A stretch of 64,000 bases of DNA, from contig KB445791.1 of NCBI GenBank assembly GCA_000320605.2, forward strand, positions 2,661,057 through 2,725,056, given 5' to 3'. Under the pieces are notes generated by a model. It had not been told where the DNA came from and did not search any database. It saw nothing but the letters and a program-made list of their open reading frames with translations. Position 1 is the stretch's first letter. Each line of letters opens with the position of its first letter. Source of the stretch: Gelatoporia subvermispora B (taxonomy: Eukaryota > Basidiomycota > Agaricomycetes > Polyporales > Gelatoporiaceae). A program made the position numbers and the translations under genes. This document shows, piece after piece, positions 23,204 to 33,754 of the stretch.

Positions 23204-24190
23204 TCATACGAATGCCCTACGATACACATCTGGTCCTAGTACCTCCTCGAATCCTGATAATGAATGACTCAACCAGTCCTTCACAACCTCCGTCTCTAAT
23301 GCTGCCACCCTAAGTACACAACCCTTTCCATCTCGGATACTGCTTAGGGACCAGAGGAGATTCGGAGGCGAGCTTTGCTTGAACACTGAAACTTCCTGAT
23401 ACCGCGCGGAGAGCTGTCGCATCGTGCTCTGTACAAATGGTCCATACATGATGACCATCGCATAGCACGAATAAGGGGCAAGTCTGTCCGGTACAGAGCG
23501 AGATGGTAGCGTTTGCACCTGGGTCTGAGGTTCCTCCAAAAGCATAACATCCTTAACCACTCTCTCGTCGCCAACCCATACCTCATTGAGGCTGTAATAT
23601 CTCGAGAAAGCCCAATCTTCTCCCAGCGACCGTCTCCCCGACGTGATCCAATCGAGGACCACCATTGAAGCGTCTTGTGCCAGGCGGAAAGTTTGCAGTT
23701 GATGGTATTTTGCCGAGCGAAAGCATGTAACAGGATCTGGGAGGAGGAAGAGTGCGCTGGAGGATGTCACCGTGACGTCCATCCTCTGCAGGGTAATGGA
23801 AGAAGATGAACCACCAGTAGATGGCGTTGAAAGGCGAGCTCCGGGGCGTGTCTTGAAAACCTTTGTTGACCCCTGTGTGATCAAAGCAACGATGAAGTGA
23901 CGAAAAACCAGGCGTTGAATTGTGGAGACCTGTGATAGCAATACAAGCTTTGTCCGATCTCGAACCTCCACGGTCAGCGTGGTCTGATCTCCGCCCACAA
24001 GCCCTCCTCCGTATGACAGTATATATACGACTGCAACATTATCTCCGGGTACCTTGGGGGAGAGGAGTTTCATTGGATACGATGATGACATTTCTGAGAG
24101 AATGGCTTCTGAGCCGGACGATCCCAGAGCGATATGACCCTTTCCCGAGCCTAATTGGCGCAAGGGTGTATGCGAAGAGCCTAAAGACAT
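23204..24190 (-). CDS. ureD: Urease accessory protein UreD
   Basis: Chaperone that, with UreF and UreG, helps insert nickel into apo-urease in the cytosol. The ATG at 24190 starts MSLGSSHTPLRQLGSGKGHIAL; the frame is open further upstream but has no ATG. Conserved segments: SSSYPMKLLSPK, ILSYGGGLVGGDQTTL, QGSTKVFKTRPG (after removal of one 57-nt intron at about 23873-23929), FLLPDPVTCFRSAKYHQ and LDWITSGRRSLGEDWAF. The intron is a multiple of three without stops, so intron retention would insert 19 residues between LLSQ and GSTKVF. About 310 residues, normal for fungal UreD. No other urease gene is in the window. Confidence 0.93.
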   Translation of the reverse strand: MSLGSSHTPLRQLGSGKGHIALGSSGSEAILSEMSSSYPMKLLSPKVPGDNVAVVYILSYGGGLVGGDQTTLTVEVRDRTKLVLLSQVSTIQRLVFRHFIVALITQGSTKVFKTRPGARLSTPSTGGSSSSITLQRMDVTVTSSSALFLLPDPVTCFRSAKYHQLQTFRLAQDASMVVLDWITSGRRSLGEDWAFSRYYSLNEVWVGDERVVKDVMLLEEPQTQVQTLPSRSVPDRLAPYSCYAMVIMYGPFVQSTMRQLSARYQEVSVFKQSSPPNLLWSLSSIRDGKGCVLRVAALETEVVKDWLSHSLSGFEEVLGPDVYRRAFV

Positions 24191-24633
24191 GGAAGACAAC
24201 CGGATAACAAAAAGATATCGACCGGTAGAGACTAGTTGAGTTGCGAGGTCTAAGGCATGGAAATTGGAATATGATGATGCTAGACGTTGCAGACCGAGCG
24301 ATCTTTCTCCAGTGCTGAGCCTGATGCTCCCGTTGGTGATGCGACGGCGATGCGAACGCTTGTAAGCGCTGGCCTCCCCACCGCGTCAGTCACGTGTGGT
24401 TCCGGGCGTCGCGTGCGCTGGTGGCGGCTTGCGCAGTGCATATAGCTGCGACCCACAGGCAACTTCCATTAATACAGCCCCATCCGACATTGGTTCAAAG
24501 TCTTTGGTGTCAGATACTGTTTTCTGAGCTTCGAGGATTAGCTCTACTGATTCAAGCGCTCGTCTCAATTTCGTCCTGCTCGGTCGACAAGTATCCTTGT
24601 GCGGTGGCTTGGGCAGCTAGATAATTTCATGCC
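24191..24633. other. Bidirectional promoter between ureD and VPS18
   Basis: 443 bp separate the divergent starts. It holds GATAA motifs at 24203-24207 and 24620-24624 and a CACGTG core at about 24391. A stop-free minus-strand stretch (24386-24627) reads as a plausible helical peptide but lacks an ATG in frame. Confidence 0.45.
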
Positions 24634-27600
24634 ATGTTCGATGAATGTATGTCGAGAAGCCGTGGGCACGTCATTCAAAGCTCATGGAGCTTTACAGATG
24701 TAGAACATGCGTCCGCTCCTGGAGCTGGATTGACGTACGGTGCATCGCTGCCGCAGGTTCAGTATGAAGGGTTTGAGGCGTCACCTTATGAGCAAGAAAC
24801 CGGTTTGACGGAGGGATTCGGCGTTGGAGTGAGCATCAGCTGGAACGGCTTATGATGTTATATGTCTTAATTCATCGCCAGGACGAACTGAATGCGCAAG
24901 CGTCAGTCACGCCTCTATTCGAGCTGGCGAGAGTACAGTACACTCTTCCTGCGCCCCTCATCTCGCTTGTCGTCTGTTCCGACGTGCTGTCTATGGGTCT
25001 TTCGAACAATGTCATTGTTCAAATCGAGCTGTCACGATCTGAACAGGTCAACAAGATTCCCATCCCTCGCAAACCGTCTGAGTTCACCATACACAAGCTG
25101 TTTTTGGATCCTTCTGGCCGGCATCTTATCGTGACCTCTCTTCAAGGAGAGAACTGGTACCTGTATCGAGGATGGAAGAAGCCTAAACAGCTCAAAGGCT
25201 TCAAGATGGTCATAGAGAGTATTGCATGGAACCGTGCTGCCCTCCTATCATCCTCGCACTCGACCAGCACACGCGAAATGCTCATCGGATCAAGAAATGG
25301 CACCATCTACGAAGCCATGCTGGATGCGGAAGACGATTTCTTCAAGTCCCAAGAACGTTACCTGCAGCAGGTATTTACTCTTCCGGAGAGACATCCCGTC
25401 ACTGGTATTCGCTTCGACCTCTTTCCCCCGTCCGACCCCAGGAGAGCACTAGTAGTCGTTACAACACCCTCTCGAATATACCAGTTTGTTGGTGTGCCTG
25501 ACAGGCGTTCCGACGAGAGTGGGCGCGTCTTCTCCAACCTCTTCTCTAGCTATCGGGACAACGCACCAAGTTCGTTACACCTTTTCAATACAGTGGAATC
25601 TCTCTGACACGTTTTGTTTGTAGAGATTTCGGAGTTGCCTGGCAACATCGATCATTCTGAGCTACATGTATTTGGCCCCAATGCCGACCAGGCTCACTCA
25701 CTGCCCAAAAATATCGCTTGGTTAACAGGTTTGTCGTCCTTGTGGCAGTTATGAGGTATAAAGCTTCACTGCATCACACAGCTCCCGGTGTCTTTCATGG
25801 CAGCCTAAATTTTGACTCTACTTCGGATGACCTCATCGACGGTGCTCAGCTTCTGCCGTATCCTGCATCGGATGTCCCGGTGTCAATAGCATTGACCGAG
25901 TTCCATTTCATTCTGTTATATCCCAATCAGGTGATGGCTGTGTCAAGTCTTAACGAACACCTAGCCTATGAAGAGGGACTGCCCCTGGTAAGACAAATTA
26001 TATCAATAGACCACCCATCTGGTTGAATATTTCCCTTGTGTCGACAGAAACCGAACGAAGTCGTACGGGGACTAACAGCCGATCCTGTACGCAACACATT
26101 TTGGGTATATACAGACCAGTCGATCTTCGAACTTGGTGTTACCAATGAACATCGCGATGTTTGGGGGATCTATCTGGAGCAAGGGAAATACGACATCGCT
26201 CTACAATACGCGAAGGTGTGGTTTGTCCGACTTGCGTTCCCTCCCGATCAGAACTGACAACATACACTCAGAGCGCAAACCACAGAGATCGAGTCATATC
26301 TTCCCAGGCTCATGCATTTTTCGATGAAGGCAGATATTTTCAAGCAGCACAGTCATATGCACAATGCTCCGTTAGCTTCGAAGAGGTCACTCTGAAATTC
26401 TTGGATGCTAGTGAGCGGGACGCGCTCCGCACGTACCTGATAGCACGTCTTGAGCGTACTCATAGATCGGTTGGTTCCGATTTCGCCCTATTCCAGCGAT
26501 GGCTCATGGATGGTTTCAATCACAGGATCTGTCGCAACGAATGATGCTTGCGACGTGGCTCGTGGAGTTCTACCTGAGCAAATGTAATGAACTTGACGAC
26601 TTGGTTGCATCGGAGTCCGTATCACATGATGTCCAAAATCTCCAAACAGAACGTTCCATTGTTGAGGACGACCTGAGGCAATTCCTGGATATCTACAAGG
26701 TGGGTACTGTGCTAGGTGTTGCGGAGGCTGTAACTGAGTGGGGTGCTTCCCAGACAAACCTCGAGCCGAACACAGTGTATGAACTGATCCAAGGACACGG
26801 CAGGACCGATATCTACTTGCATTATGCAACTGTCCTAGGTGACTTCGAGCGAGTCGTCGAACACTGGATTCTGGAAGAGGAATGGCTAAAGGCGATCGAC
26901 ATCATCAATCGCCAGGTGCGGCCCATGCAGTAGCTCCTATCCATGCCGTAAGCTCATCGTATGTTTCAGTCAAATTTGGATCTCTATTATCGGTTTGCGC
27001 CCGTCCTGATACGGCATGCACCCAAGGAGACAGTTGACTCCTGGCTCCGCCAGCCGGCTCTTGATCCAATCCGACTAGTACCCGCGCTCCTTAGCTTCCA
27101 ACATATCCCACGGGATCCCCTCTCTCCGAATCAAGCGGTGCGATACCTCAATCACATCATCTTCGAGCGGGGATATGCTTCTCCGACAATTCATAACCTC
27201 ATTGTAACCTTCCACGTCTCATCTCCTGCGCGCTCCGCATCGTCCACTTCTGCGATTTCCGCACCCGCTCATCCTGAGGACGACGGCCCCTTGCTACGAT
27301 TCCTCTCGACAGCACCTTCTCACCCTCTCACGAACAAGCCATACTACGACTTGGACTATGCACTCCGTCTATGCAAGCAAGCAGGACGAACCCAAGCATG
27401 CGTTCACATCTACTCCAAGATGGGTCTATACGAAAACAGCGTGGACCTTGCACTGGAGAAGGGTGACTTGGAGCTTGCCAAGATCAATGCTGACATGCCA
27501 GAAGATGATGAACAGCTGCGCAAGAAGCTATGGCTGAAGATTGCAAAGTATGTTGTACAAGACAAGCAAGATATCAAGATGTGCGTATGCTACGTCGTGT

Positions 27601-28523
27601 TGCTCGTGTGCGCCTCTTGACGTTATTGTTAGGGCTATGCGTTTCCTTGAGAACACTGAGCTTCTTAAGATTGAAGATATTCTGCCGTTCTTCCCCGACT
27701 TTGTCGTGATTGATGACTTCAAGGAAGAGATATGCACTGCCTTGGAAGGATACTCTGCGCACATCGAAGAACTCAAGAAAGAGATGGACGAGTCAACTCA
27801 GAACGCAGAGGCGATCAAACAAGACATTGCCGCGTTGCAGAAACGCTTCTTGACAATCAACGCTTCCGAGAAATGCTCCGTCTGCGGGTTCTCATTGCTG
27901 ACGAGGCAATTCTACGTGTTCCCTTGCCAACACACCTTCCATGCCGACTGCCTGATTGGCCTGGTATGTCTTTCCTACAGCATTATGTTGCCGCGGCTAA
28001 CCTGGCTGATCACGCAACGCAGACAAAGGAATACCTACCCGCGCATGCCTTGCGCAGGATTCTCACTCTCCAGACCGAGCTGGTCAAAGCCACTCAAAAG
28101 GGCCCTCTAGACCGCAGTTCCATCACGAATCCGTCACTGTTACCGGGAACGCCACACTCAAGGCAGCCAACCTCCCAGCGTACATTGCTGTCTGCCAACT
28201 TCGGCATCGGTGCACCGTTGAATGGCACACGCGCGGCAAACTCACTAGGGAAGAATTTGCTATCCGCGGGTGATCGTCTCCGTGACCTGATCATCCCAGA
28301 CGCTCTCGCGAGCGTCGTAACGGCGCCTGCGGGGTGGATCCCAGGTATCGGCGCAGGCTCCAGGAAGATCAAGGGTGAGAAAGACACAGAGAAGGTGGAA
28401 CGGCTCAGGAAGGAGTTGGAGGACCTGCTCGCGGCGAGCTGTCCCCTGTGCGAGAGCGTCGTTGCTGGATTGGACAAGCCTTTCGTCCAACCTGGGGAGG
28501 TGGATTCCAGCTGGGACCTGTGA
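24634..28523 (+). CDS. VPS18: Vacuolar sorting protein Vps18 (Pep3), HOPS/CORVET RING subunit
   Basis: Core subunit of the HOPS and CORVET tethering complexes at endosome and vacuole membranes. The ATG at 24634 starts a 13-nt coding exon; splicing gives MFDEYVEHASAPG. The N-terminal beta-propeller (Pep3/Vps18 domain) includes DPSGRHLIVTSLQGENWYL. An alpha-solenoid follows, with AQSYAQCSVSFEEVTLKFL and LATWLVEFYLSKCNELDD. Near the C-terminus KIEDILPFFPDFVVIDDFK leads into a coiled coil and a RING-type zinc motif CSVCGFSLLTRQFYVFPCQHTFHADC...CPLC. Eleven introns join in phase; one downstream exon begins TNLEPNTVYELIQGHGR, using the TCCCAG acceptor rather than the later CACAG. Confidence 0.95.
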
Positions 28524-28959
28524 TGATTGCGGGACTTTGCATTGCTGCTATCTTACGTTACTGACTTCTCGTGATCTAAAACCTGATATTCGAGGGTAGC
28601 CCAGGGGTATATCACGTCTATTGCCACCGACCAGATACCAACTACATTTCGGAAGAAGGGTCGTGTCTGTTGTGTAGATGTCAACAATGCTGCAAGAGAT
28701 GATGGACAGATGTGGAATGGCATAGAAGCCGGATCCTGAGCACAGACATCCAAGGAAGTAGGTAGGCGCTATGACTTCGATGGCATCCATAGTTGCTGTG
28801 AACGGGGCACTTATCGAAGCGCTCGCGGGACGGTCTCTTGCATTCACCGAAGACATGGCGTCCCAAGATGATATACTGTTGTTGCTGAGGTGGAGAATGA
28901 TGTGTCGGGTAACGCGGGGTCCAGACAGAAACAGACGAGGGCTGTCAATGCTGCAAGAT
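28524..28959. other. Convergent 3' region (VPS18 / CGR1)
   Basis: 3'UTR sequence of both genes; no gene supported on either strand. Confidence 0.5.
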
Positions 28960-29521
28960 TCAGTGATTAATCTTCTTAGTCCGGCCTGCTCTGCGGCGCA
29001 TCCTCGCGGCTTTCTTAGCACCCATCTGCCAAGGATCCAGCGTGAGGTTTGACATATAGGAGGGTCGTTGAACAAACCTTGGCTTTCTCCTCTTCTAACC
29101 GTTTACGCTCCTCCGTTGCCTTTCTCCGCTCGAGCGTAATTTCCTTCCGGCTGCGAGTGGAAAAAGTGTTAGAGGGGTTGGAACGTGTACAACGCGTGTC
29201 ACATACCGTGTGGCCTCAGCCTGCTTCTCTTCTCGTAATTCATCCTGCAACTTTTTGATCGCTTTCGCTTTCTGAGTCTTCTCCATACGATCTTCCCATT
29301 TCTTTGTCTTGACACCCTCTGGGATGTTCGAACGCCTGTTTAGGATACCCGAAGGTTGAGTACGCGGGGAAGACAAGGAGATTCTTCGAGACTGACACTG
29401 TCGCTGCGCGTTGATGCTTCCACGATCTACCGGACACCCGGCCGGCTGAAGAGGGAGCCAAGGGAACGACCACCTGAACAGAAGACTGCTCTGCATCAGT
29501 GGCTTTCCACCAAATTTGCAT
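28960..29521 (-). CDS. CGR1: rRNA-processing protein Cgr1
   Basis: Small basic coiled-coil nucleolar protein required for 60S pre-rRNA processing. Three introns join to about 125 residues. Recognisable blocks are GRVSGRSWKHQRAATVRSN, EGVKTKKWEDRMEKTQKAK, a long charged helix (LREEKQAEATRRKEITLERR), then MGAKKAARMRRRAGRTKKIN at the end, nearly the family consensus. The ATG at 29521 (MQIWWKATDAEQ) is in frame; an ATG 39 bp further upstream is not in frame without an intron of about 32 nt, so the exact N-terminus is uncertain. The donor GTCAGT after AT-V fits the conserved ATVRS. Confidence 0.9.
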
Positions 29522-30480
29522 TGACAAGTGTTACCAGTGTTTCCTCCGTAGACATGTTGTTCACCACGAGAGAGCCGTATGGGTATTCCAATAACCAGCT
29601 GAGATGGAAGGACAGCAAGGCTCAAGGGAAGGAGACAGAGTGAAAGATAGACGCCTGCGCACAGGAACCTCCGCACTTCGGTCGAGGTATGGGCGCTTGG
29701 TAAATTTCGAGCCGCAAACGTGCGGCAAGGGAAGATCTGATCGGGAAGCTGTATCCTGATTTGGATCATTAACCGAACCGCCGCCACAAGCGACCACGAT
29801 CCGTCTCGTAATGCCCGTCGCACACACTCACCATCCTCGCGCAGCTTCGCGCCCAGCAACGGAAACACGTCTCAGCAGTGACATATATTCGCACAATCCA
29901 CTATTTGGTCAAAATCCCCGAGTGAGAATTTGTCGGAGGCAGTAGCAAACAGTCCAGTGAGACTAGTGGGCCAGTCGCAGGTCCGTGCTAGTAGATGCGA
30001 TGCGCACTGCGGTGTCATTCGCCGTCACCCTGGATGCATTAGTGCGACGCGTCATTCGTTAGATCCTTTGTTTCATAGATCTGTTATGTACGCTTCCGAG
30101 TAATCTCGTTGCGAATTCGCGGACATCGAAATGGGTGGGCGTCGATGGGCACCGAAATTGAGAGTGTATCTGCGCTGGGCTGCTGGCCTGCCCAGGGCTG
30201 TCTGCAAACATTGAAACAAAAATATTATTATCGTTGAAAGTGAGGATGGTGTGGTTGCCCGCTCGCGCAAGGCGTCGGTGATCCGAATCGAACACGATGT
30301 GTTGATATGTATTTGCGAGAGACGAGGAGACTAAACCATAATGGGATCACACTCTGTTAGTATCTTCCTGCTCGGCTTCCCTCTCTACCCTTCTCTTTCC
30401 TCCACTCCATCTCTCCTACCCCGGTGCTGCTGTCGCCGTCGTCGACGACTTAGTCGAGCACGGTCGCCTCCCAACAGCGC
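29522..30480. other. Intergenic region between divergent CGR1 and the 30481 gene
   Basis: Nearly 1 kb without a supportable gene. A long CT-rich tract from about 30365 to 30430 is probably the 5'UTR of the gene starting at 30481. Confidence 0.5.
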
Positions 30481-33262
30481 ATGAGCGTCGTCAACTCTCC
30501 GCTCATGCACGCCCACGACGACCACCTCAGACGCCTTCTCGACCAACGTGCCGCACGCGCTGATCTGCATGGTCGCTTCCCCTCCCTCTCCGAGTTCACA
30601 GACTCCCCTTCTGTATATAGCCATGCACATTTCTCTCCACGTCCACCCGACAGAGCTGAGCTAGATGCAAACACTACCTCCTTTCATTTCACAGTCCCTC
30701 AACACCAGCGTCGACCACCTCCGTCTGAACCTCGCTCCCCCATGTCGGATCGCGAACGCCTTAATTACCCTGACTCTAGCAGCCTAGACCTTGACGACGA
30801 CCCCAGAGCCTCCGAAATTTATGAGAGTCCCCCCGAAGATGACGAACTGTCACCGGCCGAAGACGAGGAGATGCCCAGGGTCAGCATGTACGGCCCCAAG
30901 ATGCGATTCCACTCTCCAGCACCTTGGGAGACCGGTGAAGATGAAGCTGACTCTCTCTCCGATGTTGAGACATCCGATTCTAAGTGGTCTAGGAGCAAGC
31001 CAGACGTCAGCAAGAAAGGATGGGGCCTTCCCAGAGCAAGCAGCGAGACTCGACCAAGCACGGATTCGACCCGCTCGTACCCGAAACCTAAACACTCCTT
31101 TGATAATTCTTCTACTGCGTCGTCAAATGGTGGTGCTCTTCTGTGCGTTTTTCGAACATCGGGATTCACACCATATACTAAACGCTATGATCAGTGCTCT
31201 AGCGCAAGCATCGATGTCCTCTACTTCTCTTGCTATAGGCTCGTCGCAGCAGCCTTCGCTTCGAGACAAACTATCGCTACCGCGCTTCCGCTCTCGCACG
31301 CCATCCAACGCAACTCCCTCAGCTCTTCCTGCTCCCGATCCTATCAACACTCGTGTACCTGCGTTCGCCGCCAGCTCCGCACACGGATCCCCTGTGATCC
31401 GTCATATGGGGATAAGTCCGGTTGCTGATAATGAGTCGCCGACTGACAAGCCTACATATGACCATCCCTTCTCTCAAGCCTCGGCTCAGGAGTCACAGGC
31501 ATATACACATCCCTACGCGAATCCGGACCTAGTTCGTCGCAGGGGGTACGATGAAGTTGATGATGCCGTGCCTTCCCAGGGCAACTCTGTGGAGAGTCAT
31601 GTCAACCGCAGTGATTCTAGTGCGACGTTGACCGAAACCTCCACCATCAACAGTATGCCTCAAGCCAGGTCCACCGCCACATTCATCACTCCGGTGACAT
31701 CTGTCTCCTCAGTAATGAACGAGATGCCGCCGCCGCTGCGGATCGGGATGCAAGGCAAGGGAATCTCATCACCCATGCCTATCGACAAGTCGTCGATTCA
31801 AACTGTGCCCGGTAGTTTCATCGGTCCCGGCGACGCTCGCTCAGGAGCTAGTGCGGGTACTTGGAGCCGGGATACGAAGATGCTATCTACAATGTCCGGC
31901 GGAGGCTTCGCTGGGTGGAGTGATATGCCGGCTTCTCCGTCGATCAAGCTCATTTCTCTGGAGGAAGCCCAAGCCCAAGCCAGAGAGCGTTCGAGAAGCG
32001 CGACCGCCAATCCTACCATCTCGAGCCCATTCCCGAATGTGTCTTTGAAGAACTTCCCTCTGGGCTCTGGGGCCGAGCAGAGTCCAAATTCGGGGAGAAC
32101 TAGGTCTCGCAGTGCCGGAGGAATGAAGGGCAGCCATTCAACACCGTCGGATTCGAGCCAACGTGTTCCGCCACTTCCATCGGATATTGCACAGGAGCAA
32201 CCGCCTAACGTAGCGGGACCGCACCGAGTCGTGAATCGAAAGAAAAGCGGCTTCATGAAGCTCTTCAATAACAAGGACCGGGAGCGGGTTGGACCATACC
32301 CGCCCCCGCCGCCCGTCCCTTCGATGTTCACTGATCCCGGGCTTCTATCCCCCTGCCCTCCAAATCATCTGCCGAGAGCGCGGCAAGGATCTACGCCACA
32401 TCGGGTTCCCGTCCCGTCTTTGAGCCCGTCGCTACTTGCGGATACCCAGAGCCATGACTCTGGCTCGTCCAACGACTCGCGCTCTGATTTGTCAAGCAAC
32501 AGAGAGCCTAGTGTAGGAAAGCAACTCAACGCGAGGCGTAAGGCTCCCGACTTGACGATCGTGACTACTCCCCCTCCCACAACCAACACATCTAGGACAT
32601 CACCTGTTGACCCAGTTGATGGTGCGTTGCAGGGAAGTGCGTCTACACCGACAACGTCTGTCTCCCGCTCCATCACCTTGTTGGACAGCGCGCCGGCGCC
32701 CAACAGCGCTCCGCCCGGTGCCACAGATTTCGTGGCCCTTAGTCTACGGCCTGTGTCAACGCTGTTCAGCAAGATCTCCTCGGAACATTTACTCCCCCAG
32801 GATGCCCCTTCCATCAATTCTCGACCCTCGCTAGACACCGACGCAGGCACGCCGACAACGAGCAACACTGCCATATCCCCTATCAGCCCAAACTTCCCTC
32901 CGAAAGAATATGGTCGCACTAGCGACGACAAGCCCGGCGCGGTTGCCATCGTACAGGATGACCAATCCTCCATTATTCAGGCATTGCAAGAGCAAATTGT
33001 CAGCGCTCGGCGTGCATGGCAGCGTCACATCTGGGAGCTCGAAGGGCAGGTGCGAGATCTGAAAGCCGAGGTCGAAGAGCTTCGTGCTGCCGAGAATGGG
33101 AAGGAGTACTGCGCCGCGTGTGGTCGAGGCAATATGGGCCATCCGGGAGGTGATACGGGACCCCAAGTCGAGGACCTCAAGAAAGCCGGTGTCAAGGTTG
33201 GCGTCGTCAACCGACCTCGGGCGCGGACAGGAGTCGTCTCTCGCTTCGCAGGTGGCACATAG
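30481..33262 (+). CDS. Uncharacterised Ser/Pro-rich protein with C-terminal coiled coil and CxxC
   Basis: I do not recognise this protein. One intron (about 31143-31194, GTGCGT...ATCAG) joins SSNGGALL to ALAQASMSS, giving roughly 910 residues. The first 800 or so are rich in Ser, Pro, Thr and acidic residues and look disordered. A basic patch (VNRKKSGFMKLFNNKDRERV) near the middle could bind membrane or nucleic acid. Near the C-terminus is a predicted coiled coil (IIQALQEQIVSARRAWQRHI and on to LKAEVEELRAAEN), then CAACGRG and a short basic tail. The single strong initiator is at 30481, after a CT-rich leader. The layout suggests a scaffold or signalling adaptor; this is inference. Confidence 0.85.
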
Positions 33263-33754
33263 GCCTCTGGACTGCATCTCATCTTGGCGACCACCTCATC
33301 TACGCGGCTGCTACACGGCTCGTCACTTCATGTACAACTAGACATGCTGGAGGTCTGGACCTCCATGCACTACGCCCGGCGGTCAGAATCTTGGTCTCTT
33401 TTTATTGGTATTATTCCTATTGCGTTGTAATGTCCACGATCAGAAGTGTTTCTTTTCGCCTTCTATCCCATTGATACCACTCGTTGTTGTATAACTAGAG
33501 CTTTGTTCACCACTGCATGGCACTATTGCCCTTATCGTCGGACTATCTATCCCCATTACCTTCTGCACGTATCAATCCCACACACTCGCTCACATAACTA
33601 TGCCTATCAACTGCCTTATATTCCCGGAGTCTTGGTCGCCGTCTTGTTTTGTACTCAGCCGAGCTCATCGTACATATATGCAAGGCTATCTCGGTCATAA
33701 TCGTCCCGTGCATGGTATACGTGAGCTACAGACAAGACTCCATGAAGGTATAAA
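33263..33754. other. Convergent 3' region (30481 gene / SEC39)
   Basis: AT-rich 3'UTR sequence with short meaningless frames. No gene supported. Confidence 0.5.

Noticed and set aside
30791..31190. Second reading frame overlapping the start of the 30481 gene
   Set aside because: The frame from 30481 spliced at about 31143-31194 continues into the long second exon; the overlapping 5' stretch is a shadow.
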